Source: Phoma sp. XZ068
Lineage: Eukaryota; Ascomycota; Dothideomycetes; Pleosporales; Didymellaceae
Direction: 5' to 3'
Assembly (NCBI GenBank): GCA_004835665.1
Contig: RBKR01000010.1
Span: 62,001-126,000, forward strand
DNA length: 64,000 nucleotides
The position numbers and the translations under genes are program-made. The notes beneath the pieces were generated by a model. That model had not been told where the DNA came from, did not search any database, and worked only from the letters and a program-made list of their open reading frames with translations. The stretch's first letter is position 1. Each line of letters opens with the position of its first letter. Positions 51,689 to 63,800 of the stretch are shown here, in pieces.

Positions 51689-54070
51689 ATGGACATGTCC
51701 AAGCTCTTCGAAGATCTGGCCCCGGGTCTGCCTATGCCAGGCTCATTTCCATCCCCTGACGAAGTACGCCGGGACGCTCGTCAACTTGCGACAGAGCTCT
51801 TCAAGGACTATGCAACATTGAATAAGATTGTTGAGCGCCACGAAGAAACAATACGCGCCAGATGGAGCAAAAAGTCCACTACGCAGAAGAAATGGCTGCT
51901 ATTGGAGGCATGGCCGAACATGTCAGCTCACCACCGACCAGATGTCGAGGCATGGCGTCAAAGTGCAGAATCGAGGGAAGCTTACTTGTGGCCGTACATA
52001 AACCTCGAAGACCTCGTCCAACGTAACACCATGTTGCTTCTGCTCCATTTCCGTGGTAGGTGTCATCCCAGAGAGTTTGTCCACTCGGATCTCGAACATG
52101 CAGCACTTGGTAAAGCTTGCGGTACGATTATGCCGGCCTTTCTGAACGGATACACCATGTACTTTCATAAGGGCGAAACTGCCGATGAATATGGCGATCT
52201 GATCTCCTGGGATGACGCAGAGGACGCTTTCGAAGATATGACCAACGAAATCGGCATGCACCCCGGTCATGGCCTGCAGGCATTGGAGATACAACAACGC
52301 ATTTGGGCGTTCCTCGTCACATGGTCCAAGAGTCTACTCCAAGACGTACCTTCTCAAACCGAAGGCGATGCTCTCCTCAACCCCGGACCACCACCAACTC
52401 TAGGAGATATCACGTCGCTACAGATGATTGCCCTCGAAGCTCCGTACCGTATACCTGCTCGTCTCGATTTCGCTCGCTTGAAGGCTATAGCGTCGGCTGA
52501 GCGTAACGCGCGAGAACATCATCTGTGGGCTCTTCGTGAGGATCCCGGCTACTTTGCTGATGCAATGGTGGAGACATCGGTGCATCGTCAGGAACTGCTC
52601 CTCGATACTCAAGGTCATGAGCATCCAACCCTGAAGGAGCCCGGACGTCCTTTGTTCTGGAACCGTGTCCTTGGGAGGGTCCTTGCTGAGTCCCACTTTG
52701 GATACGCTACGTTCGATGAGATCGTTCGACAGATCAATAACCTGACGTTACTGCATGCGAGACACCACGACCGGATCAAGCCGGAAGTCAGCCTACCTTC
52801 AGATTTGTTCATGGCCTTCCAGAACCTTCGTTTCCTTCTGGACGCTGCAAAAGTCGACCTCATTCAGACTTTGCGAGTTGGCCTTTTTCCATCACCGCCA
52901 TTTCGACAGTTCTGTTCTCGCGAACCTCAAGATCCGCGAACATCCGTAATCCGAGCAACGTATCAGCCACCGCGCCAAAACAATGCTGTCAAGCGCATCA
53001 TGCCCTTCTTCGACATTCTCTTCGATAAGGAGCAGCTTCGTCTTTGCGGCCTGCACACAGTGACAGATGAGATAGGACGTCTGATGCAAAGCGATGGCGG
53101 TGTCAATGCTCTTATTTCGCCTTGGATCGCCAGCCGGCTATCGTCTCTAGCTGTAGTTTCCGAGTGCTTGCACCAGTTGCATCTTTTCAAGCCCTGGTCA
53201 CGTAAGATTGAAGACGACATGGAAATCAATGACAGCATCATGCGGAGCAAATACGAGAAGTCTTTCCAAGACTGGTTCCCAGTCCTGAGAGTCGGTTTTG
53301 AAGGTTCCCAGGTCTACCGATGTGCCGATCCAACTGACGGAAAGTTCGCCTACCCAGTCCAGCGGCGACGCAACAAGCAGAACGTTGAATTTCTGCGTAA
53401 AGCTGAAGCGAACCTCGACGCGTTCTGGAGAGCTGTCGATGAGCACTACAAGTCAAAGGGTATCGGAAAGTCGCAGCAAGATCTGGTATCTCGCTTGCTA
53501 CGTAGTGATCGAGCAATTCAGAGAACTCCTGAGTGGACCGAGCCTGAGAAAGCCAAATCGCTCCACAAAGAGGATCAGTACATGTATCAGCCCTTCTCAA
53601 CAGTGTTTCACGATCCTACGAAACAGGTCACTGGAACATTCAACCGCACGTTGCTTTTCGGCAAGGTACCAAAGGCTAAGACGCGTGGTAACGCAGCTCC
53701 GACTGCGGATGAAACACGACCCGGCATTCCCCACGAATCTGATGAGGTCGCGGAGGTTTTTAGCGTCGACAAGCGCGCTCATAAGGTCTTTCGAACATTG
53801 TTTCACTCGGCTAACAACCCAGACACGCCTGGAGAAATCTCTTGGGTTGATTTCCTCCACTCGATGGTGTCTGTGGGCTTTTCCGCCGAGAAGTTGCACG
53901 GTTCAGCTTGGAGCTTTACTCCCCAGACGCTAAATATTGATATTGAAAGGAGCATACAGTTCCACGAGCCTCATCCTAACAACAAGATTCCCTTCTTTTT
54001 GGCAAGAAGGTACGGAAGGCGGCTGGGAATAGTGTATGGATGGAACGCAGACACGTTTCAACTGGCTTGA
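51689..54070 (+). CDS. Intact 793-aa host protein of unknown function
   Basis: Uninterrupted single exon; the first of two closely spaced Met (MDMSKLFEDL) is taken as the start. The bulk is a helical, soluble protein (WLLLEAWPNMSAHHRPDVEAWR, DLVQRNTMLLLLHFRGRCHP). A Lys/Arg-rich linker leads to a separate C-terminal domain of about 100 residues: KVFRTLFHSANNPDTPGEIS, LHGSAWSFTP and IQFHEPHPNNKIPFFLARRYG. The GSxWxF and FHxPHPxxxIP pattern recalls the small HicA/dsRBD-like fold, which binds RNA; this is an inference from motif spacing only. No signal peptide or membrane segment. The absence of stops next to decayed repeats suggests selection. I do not recognise the family by name. Confidence 0.8.
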   Translation: MDMSKLFEDLAPGLPMPGSFPSPDEVRRDARQLATELFKDYATLNKIVERHEETIRARWSKKSTTQKKWLLLEAWPNMSAHHRPDVEAWRQSAESREAYLWPYINLEDLVQRNTMLLLLHFRGRCHPREFVHSDLEHAALGKACGTIMPAFLNGYTMYFHKGETADEYGDLISWDDAEDAFEDMTNEIGMHPGHGLQALEIQQRIWAFLVTWSKSLLQDVPSQTEGDALLNPGPPPTLGDITSLQMIALEAPYRIPARLDFARLKAIASAERNAREHHLWALREDPGYFADAMVETSVHRQELLLDTQGHEHPTLKEPGRPLFWNRVLGRVLAESHFGYATFDEIVRQINNLTLLHARHHDRIKPEVSLPSDLFMAFQNLRFLLDAAKVDLIQTLRVGLFPSPPFRQFCSREPQDPRTSVIRATYQPPRQNNAVKRIMPFFDILFDKEQLRLCGLHTVTDEIGRLMQSDGGVNALISPWIASRLSSLAVVSECLHQLHLFKPWSRKIEDDMEINDSIMRSKYEKSFQDWFPVLRVGFEGSQVYRCADPTDGKFAYPVQRRRNKQNVEFLRKAEANLDAFWRAVDEHYKSKGIGKSQQDLVSRLLRSDRAIQRTPEWTEPEKAKSLHKEDQYMYQPFSTVFHDPTKQVTGTFNRTLLFGKVPKAKTRGNAAPTADETRPGIPHESDEVAEVFSVDKRAHKVFRTLFHSANNPDTPGEISWVDFLHSMVSVGFSAEKLHGSAWSFTPQTLNIDIERSIQFHEPHPNNKIPFFLARRYGRRLGIVYGWNADTFQLA

Positions 54071-55533
54071 AGGAACCAAAAACACAACGCTGTATAAGGT
54101 ATAAATATCTTTGTAGGGTATCAATTAGGAACACTACTTGCGGGAAGTACCAGTTGTAGGGGTCAATACTTAATTCGTCACGGAATTGTCCTTGAGTATG
54201 AAGATGCCGCATGGTACGCGGTATATGCATGATCCTTAGCCAACGACAGCCTTCCTGCTTAGAACTGCGTGTACACCTTCGTTTGGTGTTGAAGCGCAAG
54301 GCTTATGTAAAAGCATCCTGCGTGACAAGCTTTTCTCAATTAGTGACCGCAGGATGAGCGGTTGCAGAATGGCAAATGCAAGTCGTGTTATCCTGGCCGC
54401 CATGTGTCGAAGGGCACCGTTATGAACCTGGTCAATTCTATGTCTGGTTGCTTCGAACAAATTGGGCTGAGGCGCTAGAGCTAAACGCGAATTAGCGACG
54501 TGCTAATCTAAGTACACATCTGTACATATGGGATTGCAGTAATTAATACTTATGGAGGACGAACCATTCAGATGGCTCCGCTCTCTATCACGTTTCCAAG
54601 TAGAGTGCTGGCGAGACATCTTAAGTAATTGACAGCTGTAAGTCGGTTTGGAAAACAACTGAGAATGTGATATTGCGATACTGGAAACAGACTTGAGGGC
54701 GGAACACTGCGTTAGGCTGTGCTTTAGTAGTAATGTCACATTGCGCGTGTCGCCCGCTTAAAACACTTTAACGCTCAGTCAAAAATGTCGCTCCGACAAG
54801 CAGCGTCATGTAATTATCGGTAGATTCCCGCATACCGACCTGTCTGCTGCAGAGGGAATTTATGCGGGTCAGGCCACGTCATTAGCCACGATCCCAACGC
54901 GAAGAACACCAAGCTTTGTTGCCAGCCTCCCAAGGAGTGTACGGAGATTTGATTCTAAGGAAGCATCGCTGATCCACTCAACGCCATTCCACGACCCCAG
55001 GTTCAGGTCTTCTTCACGGCGGGAAGGCGTCGTGGCTGTAGAGGTAATCAGATATAAAGGCTTGCTAGCGAACCATCGAGGTCATCCGCAACCCCGAAGC
55101 CACTCGGTGTTTTCGTCGTGTTCCAGCTCTTCGAAGAGGCATGTAAATCCTTGTGCTTCTTCGGCAAGCCTAGTAGCTTCTTCCTCTTCCATCTGCTGCA
55201 GCGCGAAGGGGTCAGGATCATCGTGTTCCAGCGTAGACGAATCTGCGATCCTTGTAGCCGGGCCCTCACGACTCAAAGTAGTGGCGTCAATCTCTCTCAC
55301 GCACATGTCTACCCGCCAGTACTTCATATAACTATTCTTCAGTGTCGTCCACGCTTGAAGCATGCAAGACACGTCGCTCTTGGCAATGCTTTCCCATCTA
55401 CTAATATGGGCCTTGTTGAGATGTGATCGAGATATGGGCCAGCTAATCGTTTTGAAGGGACATTGTCGGCAATAATGACCGCGAAGGGCGGGAGCAAGGA
55501 AGTCGTGCGGCGGAGATCCATCTGCAAGGGGTA

Positions 55534-57636
55534 CCGTGTCCGTGCACTCAATGCGCACCGTCACTCAACGCGCCGGTAACCAAAAAACGCGTCAACTTCC
55601 CCACAACACAACACCACACCTATGCCACCAATTGATGACGCGCTTGCAGAGATAGATGCCCTAGAGCCTGGCGAAGAACTCTCCTATAGAAAGATAGCCG
55701 AAAAACACGGTGTTGTACGCTCAACTTTGACGCGGAGGCACCAACGCGTTTCACAACCCCGCGCAATCGCGTCATCTAAACGACGAAAACTCAACCTAGA
55801 ACAGGAGAGGCAGCTTATAAACCATATTACTAAGCTAACAGAGCGAGGTCTACCTCCTGGAAGGCTTCTTGTGCAAAAATACGCGTCTCAGATCGCTCAA
55901 AAACCAGTATCGGAGACCTGGGTTACCCGCTTCCTCAACCGCCATCCCAACCAACTAGTATCTAAGTGGACATCCGGCATGGATCGTAATCGTCACCAAG
56001 CCGATTCAGGGGTAAAATACACCCGTTATTTCGATCTCCTGCATACCAAACTCACCGAGTACGACGTTGAGCCACGGCACACATACAATATGGATGAGAA
56101 GGGGTTCTTGATGGGTATAACAGGTCGTTCAAAACGGGTATTCAGTAAGCGATTATGGGAACAAAAACAGGTCAGAGAAGCTATCCAGGATGGTTCTCGC
56201 GAGTGGATTACCCTCCTAGCGTGTGTGTGTGCTGATGGATCAGCGTTGCCACCAAGCCTCATATTTGCGTCGGCAAGTAACGATATACAAGCAAGCTGGG
56301 TGGATGAAATCAAGCCAGGGGAGCACTCGGTTGTAATCAGCTCATCTCCCTCCGGGTGGACGAATGACGATATTGGCTTATCCTGGCTCAAAAACGTGTT
56401 CGATCGATACACTAAGGAGAAAGCTCGACGTCAATACCGACTACTTATACTGGATGGGCATGGATCACATACTACACCTGCTTTTATTGACTATTGTCAT
56501 AAAAACAAGATACTCCTGGCTATATTTCCTCCTCATTCAACCCACACGTTGCAGCCGCTTGACGTCTGCTTGTTTAAGCCACTCTCACAGGCCTACTCCA
56601 ACGAGCTCACTGCTTTCCTTGAGAGGAGCCAGGGGCTATCAGCAATTAAGAAGGGTGACTTCTTTCCCCTGTTCTGGAAGGCGTGGCAGGCCTCCTTTAA
56701 GGAATCGACAATACTCAACTCCTTTAAAGTTACAGGTATTTGGCCTCCTGACCCCTCCGTTATACTTAAAAGGTTCAACAACAACACCTCTAATGATAGA
56801 GGCTCACGAGAGAGCTCAACTTCGGTACTCAGTGCGTCAGATTGGAGGAAAATGAGGCGTATAATCAAGGAGAACGTTATGGATGAGCAGGATAAGGATG
56901 TGAAGAAGCTGGTTGAAGCAATACACACACTTTCAAGCCGTGTTGACCTTCTTACACACCAAAATGAGGGCCTCCAGCAGCATATACGTCATCAGAAGAA
57001 GCACAAAAAGAAGAGGAAGACTCTGGATCTTAAGGAGTACTATGGTAGCTTGAATATGTGGACTCCAACAAAGGTTGAGGCATCACAGGAGCGTCGACAG
57101 GCATACGATCGTGAGATACTTGAACAACAACTCCAAAAAAGTGAGAGGAAGAAGATCAGGGCAGCTAATAAGCTATATAAAGAGAAAGTAGCTCAGGAGA
57201 AGCGTGAGGCAGCAGCACTGGCCAAGGAAGCTCGTGTGAAGAACAAGGCAGAACGAGCAGCTGAAAAGCAGCAGCAGAAAGAAGCTCGCGACGCTGCCAA
57301 AGCTATACAATTATCCCAAAAGGGTAAGAGGAAGGCTTCAGCAGTACCTATACAGAAGCAGAAGCGTCAAAAACGAGCAGGTGATGATGCAGGTGGTGAT
57401 ATCGAGGCCCAGGTCCCCCCAAGCCCCCCACCCATCACATCGTCGCGAGGCCGCAGCATCAAGCTTCCAAGTAAATATAAATAAGCCAAATTATTCGCAA
57501 GCATTACTATACTATTCCATCACAAAATCTCAAAATAATAGCTGTTGTGGGTGGCTCTACAGCCTCATTTTTGTAATACTATAGTGGTGTTGGCTGGCGC
57601 GTTGAGTGACGGTGCGCATTGAGTGCACGGACACGG
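55534..57636 (+). mobile_element. Family A DNA transposon, complete, 2103 bp, nested
   Basis: TA at 55532-55533 and 57637-57638 flank 41-base perfect terminal inverted repeats beginning CCGTGTCCGTGCACTCAATG. The transposase gene is intact. The element lies in an OrsD-type ORF in opposite orientation. Length equals that of the element at 17372 exactly. Confidence 0.96.
55622..57484 (+). CDS. Fot1/pogo-type transposase, family A, intact, 620 aa
   Basis: Single exon starting MPPIDDALAEIDAL. Helix-turn-helix around residues 20-42 (KHGVVRSTLTRRHQ), CENP-B-like region to about 110, DDE domain with YNMDEKGF (Asp 158), LDGHGSH (Asp 278) and LQPLDV (Asp 314), spacing DD35D. From about residue 430 a charged coiled coil, then a Lys/Arg tail ending GRSIKLPSKYK. 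Close sister of the protein at 17460, same length; differences are scattered substitutions. All catalytic residues are kept. Confidence 0.96.
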   Translation: MPPIDDALAEIDALEPGEELSYRKIAEKHGVVRSTLTRRHQRVSQPRAIASSKRRKLNLEQERQLINHITKLTERGLPPGRLLVQKYASQIAQKPVSETWVTRFLNRHPNQLVSKWTSGMDRNRHQADSGVKYTRYFDLLHTKLTEYDVEPRHTYNMDEKGFLMGITGRSKRVFSKRLWEQKQVREAIQDGSREWITLLACVCADGSALPPSLIFASASNDIQASWVDEIKPGEHSVVISSSPSGWTNDDIGLSWLKNVFDRYTKEKARRQYRLLILDGHGSHTTPAFIDYCHKNKILLAIFPPHSTHTLQPLDVCLFKPLSQAYSNELTAFLERSQGLSAIKKGDFFPLFWKAWQASFKESTILNSFKVTGIWPPDPSVILKRFNNNTSNDRGSRESSTSVLSASDWRKMRRIIKENVMDEQDKDVKKLVEAIHTLSSRVDLLTHQNEGLQQHIRHQKKHKKKRKTLDLKEYYGSLNMWTPTKVEASQERRQAYDREILEQQLQKSERKKIRAANKLYKEKVAQEKREAAALAKEARVKNKAERAAEKQQQKEARDAAKAIQLSQKGKRKASAVPIQKQKRQKRAGDDAGGDIEAQVPPSPPPITSSRGRSIKLPSKYK

Positions 57637-57835
57637 TATAACGTCGTCTTCGATTTGCGCAACATCACAGTCCTTGTACTCCGCTACAACTGAGCGACGA
57701 AGCAGAGGCTTGCTCTGGTGAGAGTGTCGAAGATGCACGTCTAGTTTCGTGTATACTATGGCACTTTTACAAGCATTGCAAAATAGGTAGCGATACCCAG
57801 GGAGGTGTAAAATTGCGCAAGTGGACTCTAAATAG

Positions 57836-60800
57836 ATCTAGACCGCCGTTAGTAACATAAGCCAGAACGAATCTGAGTGCTCGCCATTGAGGACGATACC
57901 TTCGCTGGAGCAAGCTTGTAGAGCACTATGCGGGCTTCAGCGGGCATGCCTTTGAGAAGTGGAATTAGGGCTCTTATGGGAGAATGAGCGTCGCACAGCG
58001 CAAACAGTGATTCTGCCTCTGCTAAGCGCCTGATGCTATGTACACAGAGACGGAGTTTGTGAACGCTGTCGTCGTGACGAAGTGATGGTCAGAGATGAGA
58101 CTGATCGTCAGGCCCTAGCCGGATTCGGACAACTCAACGTGGAAATGGAGCTAGCAGTCTTAGTGCGTCCCTATGGAGCAACACGGGGGTAAAAGTGGAG
58201 CCAAAGCCCATTACCACTGGGAATGCGAGGGTTCACTGCCGTGTAGGCGTCGTGCGTAATGACCTCTTGATCTGGTTCGTTCCTACATCAGGCTTGTGGA
58301 ATTTTGAGACCATGCATACGAAGTGATTGCAGTACAGAATGAGGACAGAAAGATGTGTCGATGGTCTGTTTGAACGACGCTGATACGATCGACAGCCGCC
58401 GAGACGCTCCAAACTCCTAGATCGTCTCGCGGAAAACGATGGGATCGCCTTTGCTGTGCCAAAACTTTTGCAGTATGTAATCTGTCGTGAACGTCCTATC
58501 AGTAGTGTGACGCCAAAGGTGTTATTGGATGGATCGTTGATGGCAGAGGCCCCCATGCATTGAGAGTGATGTGCAGCTGCGGCGTTGTGAGCGGGTGGAA
58601 TGGTATCCGACGAGCTGTTGTTGTCGTGTTCTTTTGATTGCAGTATAGAGTGCGTGCAGCTGTGTGCTTGGTCGTCTTTCAGATGCACAAGTAATATATG
58701 ACCTCCTAACTCCGGCGAGACCTGCGACACGTTTCAGCGAGGGTCCGTTATGGTTCAAGGTACTCTTACCTTGGCTAGAATGGATAGTCGACGAAGGCGG
58801 CCGTGCGAGTGAACAAGGCTTGTGCAAGGAGAATGGTTCGAGCCACTCGCTTGAGCTGCCATGTTTGAGTCTCATTCGCCTTGACGGTATCGATGGGGAC
58901 ATGGGCGTAATAGCCTGAGCCAACGAGTCTTTGGCTTAGGTGAGGTCTCTGCGGGAATTGGAGTCATAAATGTCCGGTAGGTCCAGATTCTTCATACGAA
59001 ATCATGCAGCCAGCACGTCATTGCACCAGCCTTCGATACTCCGTCAACGAGCAGCCAAGTATCTGGCTGGCTCGTCACCCCTTGGACTGAGAGTCCTTCG
59101 CCGAGCAGTTGTAGGCAGCTACACCACCAAAAGAGGTTCTCATCTGCAGGTGGACTGAGTCATTGTCTCTGACCTGTCGATAATCGTCGTGATGGATACC
59201 ATTGGTGATGTGTGCTCTTACCCGACCAACCTTAGCTTCCGTGTCTGAGTTTCTCGACCTTCTTGCGGACGACGTTGATGCTCGTATTGCGCTAGGCAAG
59301 TGCTTCTTGATCAGACTTGGTTGGAAGCGACTTCTCCGATGCAATGAACAGACACATATGGAGTCGGTTTCTGACGTGTTGAATAGTAGGATCGGCTTGT
59401 ATCGTGCCTGTTCTCTTGATAATCGGGTCATACAATGTAGTTACAAACATGACATCTGAGCTGAAAGCCAGCCGGACACATCAGTCATGCTCACGTAGAA
59501 GCCATGTGATGACATTCCAGGTTCCTGGAAGATGTTAGTGTGATCAGCAACACCGACTGTGCAGTGAAGCCTCTGCTCTATGAGTCCGGCTAGGATGTCA
59601 GGGCAAAGAAAGACTGACGCTGTGTGCTCGCCCTAGTTAGCCATGAAACGCTACATGGGAAATTGCGACATACAGCTCTTACGCAGTCAAGTTTTTACAA
59701 ACCTGTCTTGAACAGTCAGCGAGTTCCAGGCCAAGGGAGATTCAAGCTGTTGTCAAACCGCCGTGCAAGTCGCTGCAAACACACTGGAGATGTAACCTTT
59801 CTTACGTGAGCGCAAAAAACCCATCGTTAGACATCCCTGTTTAGATGGAACTTGGACAGAGCTAGGAGACATGACTGAGGATTGTTTACCTGACGGTACA
59901 TTATGCAATAGACCCCGAGAGCGAGGCCAGCCGCTGATTCGTTTTAACGCCAGGATGCTGCGAGATAACTGTCAGCAGGTGACGTTGCGATTGCAAGCCA
60001 AAGCACTGAATGTCGTGTACGAGCATCCAGATCTGCTGGAGCGCGCTTGAAATTGCTTGGCTACCCGCTTGAGGCGCGACACAAGCCCGGAATCTCTGTT
60101 CAATGGCGAATCCTTCCACGTGCGCCAGTGCGTCTCTCGCATAGACCGTGAGCTGCAAAGATATGAAGGTATAGAGGCTGATTGGCGTTAGCAAGATCCA
60201 CAATCACATACTTCCATAAGACACAACGGATGGTAGATGTACGCCTCGGCGTCATCCGAAGTTCAAAAGCGAGACTTGAGGCTTTGTCAAGCATCGTTCA
60301 TGCTTGACCTCACGGCCTTAATACGCCTTGGATCAATGCATTGCGCAGGATCAACAAGGGGCCAAACATGGCTTACAGTCTCTTGTGGACTGTTGCGATC
60401 TTGCTTCAGCTCGACGGAGGTATAATCGTAGGGGTAAGATTGCCATTGAACGCAATCGCAGATGTTCACTGCCCTGGTCTCTAGGCTGGCTTTTTTGCAA
60501 CTGCAGCCTTCAAGAAATGACAGTTTCTAGTCATGTCTTAGCCGCTTACCCACACTGTGAGGAGTTTGAATCAATGACACACCTAGCCGGCAGTTGTTCT
60601 TGATTCGCCGAGGTCGGCGTAATAGCAAGCGGCTGGTCTAGCAAGCTTCGTCGTGAATCCACGGCGTTGTCAATGATTGAGTGTCGCCGTACTTACTCGC
60701 AACAAACGGAACAGTCACGATCACAATCAGCGTGTTAGTAGGCGCGGAAGTCCTCACGAGGGATCGTACAGCCTTATGAATCGCTCACCTAAGCAGGCAG

Positions 60801-63800
60801 CCACCGTTGCTCCCAGTTGACGCCGTGATGCCTGACCTAGCAGGGCATCCACAACAGGGTTGGCCGAAGCCTGTTAAGTGCTTAGTAAAGGTAGTCGTGA
60901 CGAGGGGTTTTACTCTTACTTGGTGCGGCGGTGGCGGTGTTGATAAGCTAGCAGTCAAAGAGGCACGAACAGGGGCCTCGAGAACTTGTCCAGCTGCAGC
61001 GATCAGTGAGGGCTAGCCTGTGGTCGCTCGAAATGCGGATGAAAACGAGCAGTATATGGGTATGGCTGACTATCATCTGACGTTGACCTGTCCCGGTAGT
61101 CAGCCAGTGAGACATTGATACTGTGGGCCCACCTAGCATCTAGTGAACTCACGACTGAAGCTGACAGGCGGTCTTTCCATTTGCAGATCTCCTGCAATTA
61201 CAGTATGAACGGAAAATCCTAGGTATAGAGCTGAAGATGCAAACGAACGAGCCGCTTGCTCTTGGGATCGAGACTCACGTAGGATAGATGATGATGAAGA
61301 ATATCGCAAAGGTGCGGGCGAGCTGGAAAAGACGCGCGTGATCCGAGCGGCTCTCTCGAAATCATCAGTGACTGTGAGCGAAATCTGTGTTTGGACGCAA
61401 CACTGTGCGACTGGTCAGCAAAGACCACAACAAGTAGTTCAAGAACGCGCAAGCCAATAGTGGCGTGTGAAAACCAAGTGGTTGCATAGCAAGTGTGTGC
61501 ATGCAGGGTATGAGGCCAAGAATGTAGATGAATCTCCATTGTATTGTTCGTGTACCGTTCAGATACCTGAGAGGGAGATTAGCACTGAGATTTAGCAGAG
61601 ATTGCTTGAGATGCAAGTAGTGTCATCCACTGACGTTACCAAAGATCGTACAAGTCAGCAGCATGATACCTCTAGACTTGATCATGATGCTTTGTGCTTG
61701 TGGTTGATGGACGCATGTGTCCACTACGGTCTGAGACGCAGGAGCTTGACGAAATGGCTGATAAGTTCTTCCAACGCTCTTAGGCCATGTAAAGCAGCGT
61801 CAGAAGTACTGTGTATCTTAGCCTAAAGAGCACGAGTTTGTGTGGTAGTTGGCGCCGACCATACTGGCACGCTAGCTCCAAGCATAGTGCAGGCTACCGG
61901 AAACTCACCAAGTGAGCAAGCAGGACGTAGACGCGGGAGTAAGCGCGGGACTACCGGAAAACGCGGAACCGCGAGCGGACGTTCGCGCAAGCCTGGAGTG
62001 TGAGGTTGTTCCTGATCACGTGGCTTTTAGCTAGTGCCTCAACGGTGGACTTGGTGGCTAACATGAGTCGGCCAACGGTAGCATCACCGATACGTACGGC
62101 TCAGCTATTCGGCACGAAAATATTGTTTCACTGGGCACCGGTGGTTACGCCGGGCTCGTAAGAGGAGGATTGGGACGGCGGCTGCAGTCTGAAAGACGGA
62201 GCGGGACTCAAGTTGCGTGTTGCATCACGACCCTTCGCTGGAAGTGAGCGTTGCACTTAGCGGTGCATGGCCGCAGACCCAAGTTGAGCAGGTCGTGCTG
62301 GCACCTTTATAGCCACTGGCCCGCAGAACGCTTACGCTGACGGGTGTCATCTGCGAAGCAAGTGCCAATATTCGACACCACAGTTCTGGCTTACGTCCTA
62401 GTACTTACTGTTCGCCATGTCGAGAAATCAGTTTTCCTAAGTGATCAAATCTACACCAGGCAAAAGTATGATGAACGGCTTGGTGATAAGCAGGAGATGA
62501 GTATAGGAGCGCTAGCTGTTAGCGTAGCAATGATCCAAAACTATCGCTGACGGGTTCACCATAGCTGACATGGAGGCGTAAGCAGATCAGAGATAGCACA
62601 AACACAGTGGTTGATTGTAGTCATGGGAGGGAGCAGTCAGTGTCGCAGAGCTCTGCGTATTTCAATGTTCGGGTGTGTCCACCACGATGTATCTGCTTGT
62701 CATACCCTGATGTGGCTTGTTCCATCTGCCACGACGCAGCAAGCCGAACGGTTTGTTCAGCGCTTTTGCGGAGGGAAGCCTGTTGCCGCTGAGCAGCAAC
62801 GTGTCGACATTCGGAACAGGGAATGTAATCGGTGACTATCAACAGCGACATGACTGCGACAATGGATATGAGAAAAGCTGTTAGGATCGTTATGGAAGCC
62901 CCAACGATCTTCCCTCTGCTCAGACGTCAGCCGTCAGTCAAACTGGCTTAGCAAGCTCAGCAGAACAGTTCGCGGGCCTGGGGATGAATAGTGTACCACC
63001 CGCAGACTGCGTCGCGAAACAGGAAGTCTACGAGCCACGACCGATCACGCCTGACGCTGCTGGCATTGACAGGTAAGCCATGAGTAGAGCGCTGACGGTC
63101 ATCAACGAAGCAACGAGAGGATCATGATCTTTCTACTATCAATAGGGAACCACCACGACACCAGGGTTAACACGCTGTAATGCGCCACACGTGATGATCG
63201 TCAGTAGCGGGCGCAGGTTGTGCTGCGATAGTAGAGTGCTGACTAGATAGCTGATCTGATGACCGTCATCGCTGAGCGGCACTTCCTGATAAGCAATGAC
63301 GGTCCGGCCTTTACTCCTTTATCCGTGAGTGTTTGGTGCGATCTGCGATCGAGTGATGCAGCAACTTGAACCCCTTGCCTTGTTCGTTCCGCTGCCACTA
63401 CTGACAAGTACTCCTGATGAGTGCTTTAGTCGGAGCTGGCTCCAACACTGACGGTCAACAGTCACACCGATCGCACTTCAACAAAGCTTGCATCATGACT
63501 GATGGTATGACGGCATGCTCCGTCATCGCTCAGACTGCGTTGATGTCAATAGCGACGACTACTGACGCTGATGCTGATAGTCGGCGTTGCGCCGTGTCGA
63601 TGAGCCTGGCCTGCTGCTGATGCTGCGAAAACCAGTACTGACAGCCGGTACGAGTCGCCCCTTCTCTCATATGCGACTCTTTCTGGTAGAACTGACTAGA
63701 CCAGTCGCGGCTGATGCTCAGTGCGATGGACCAGGCACAACGACTGATCCGATCACCAGCCCTGGCAGACATCTATGGCGGCGCCATCGAAAGCGGGAAT

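Larger units (their letters stand above)
54870..57835 (-). pseudogene. OrsD zinc-finger/RecQ-upstream N-terminus, split by a transposon
   Basis: The right part (57835-57637) reads LPGYRYLFCNACKSAIVY and VHLRHSH, an OrsD finger. The left part (55533-54870) reads HYCRQCPFKTISWPISRSH, then a helical stretch. After a TGA at 55084-55082 (TGG to TGA) it continues with PRWFASKPLYLI and EEDLNLGSWNGVEW. Removing 55534-57636 plus one TA joins the two parts in frame through EDDVIPLADGSPPH. More stops follow below 54870. So an OrsD-type gene was hit by a clean TA insertion and has also gained nonsense changes. The downstream RecQ-upstream module is not seen here. Confidence 0.8.

Noticed and set aside
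58233..58923. Minus-strand frames of 165 and 133 codons as genes
   Set aside because: They overlap each other in different frames, lack domains, and show no splice or promoter support.
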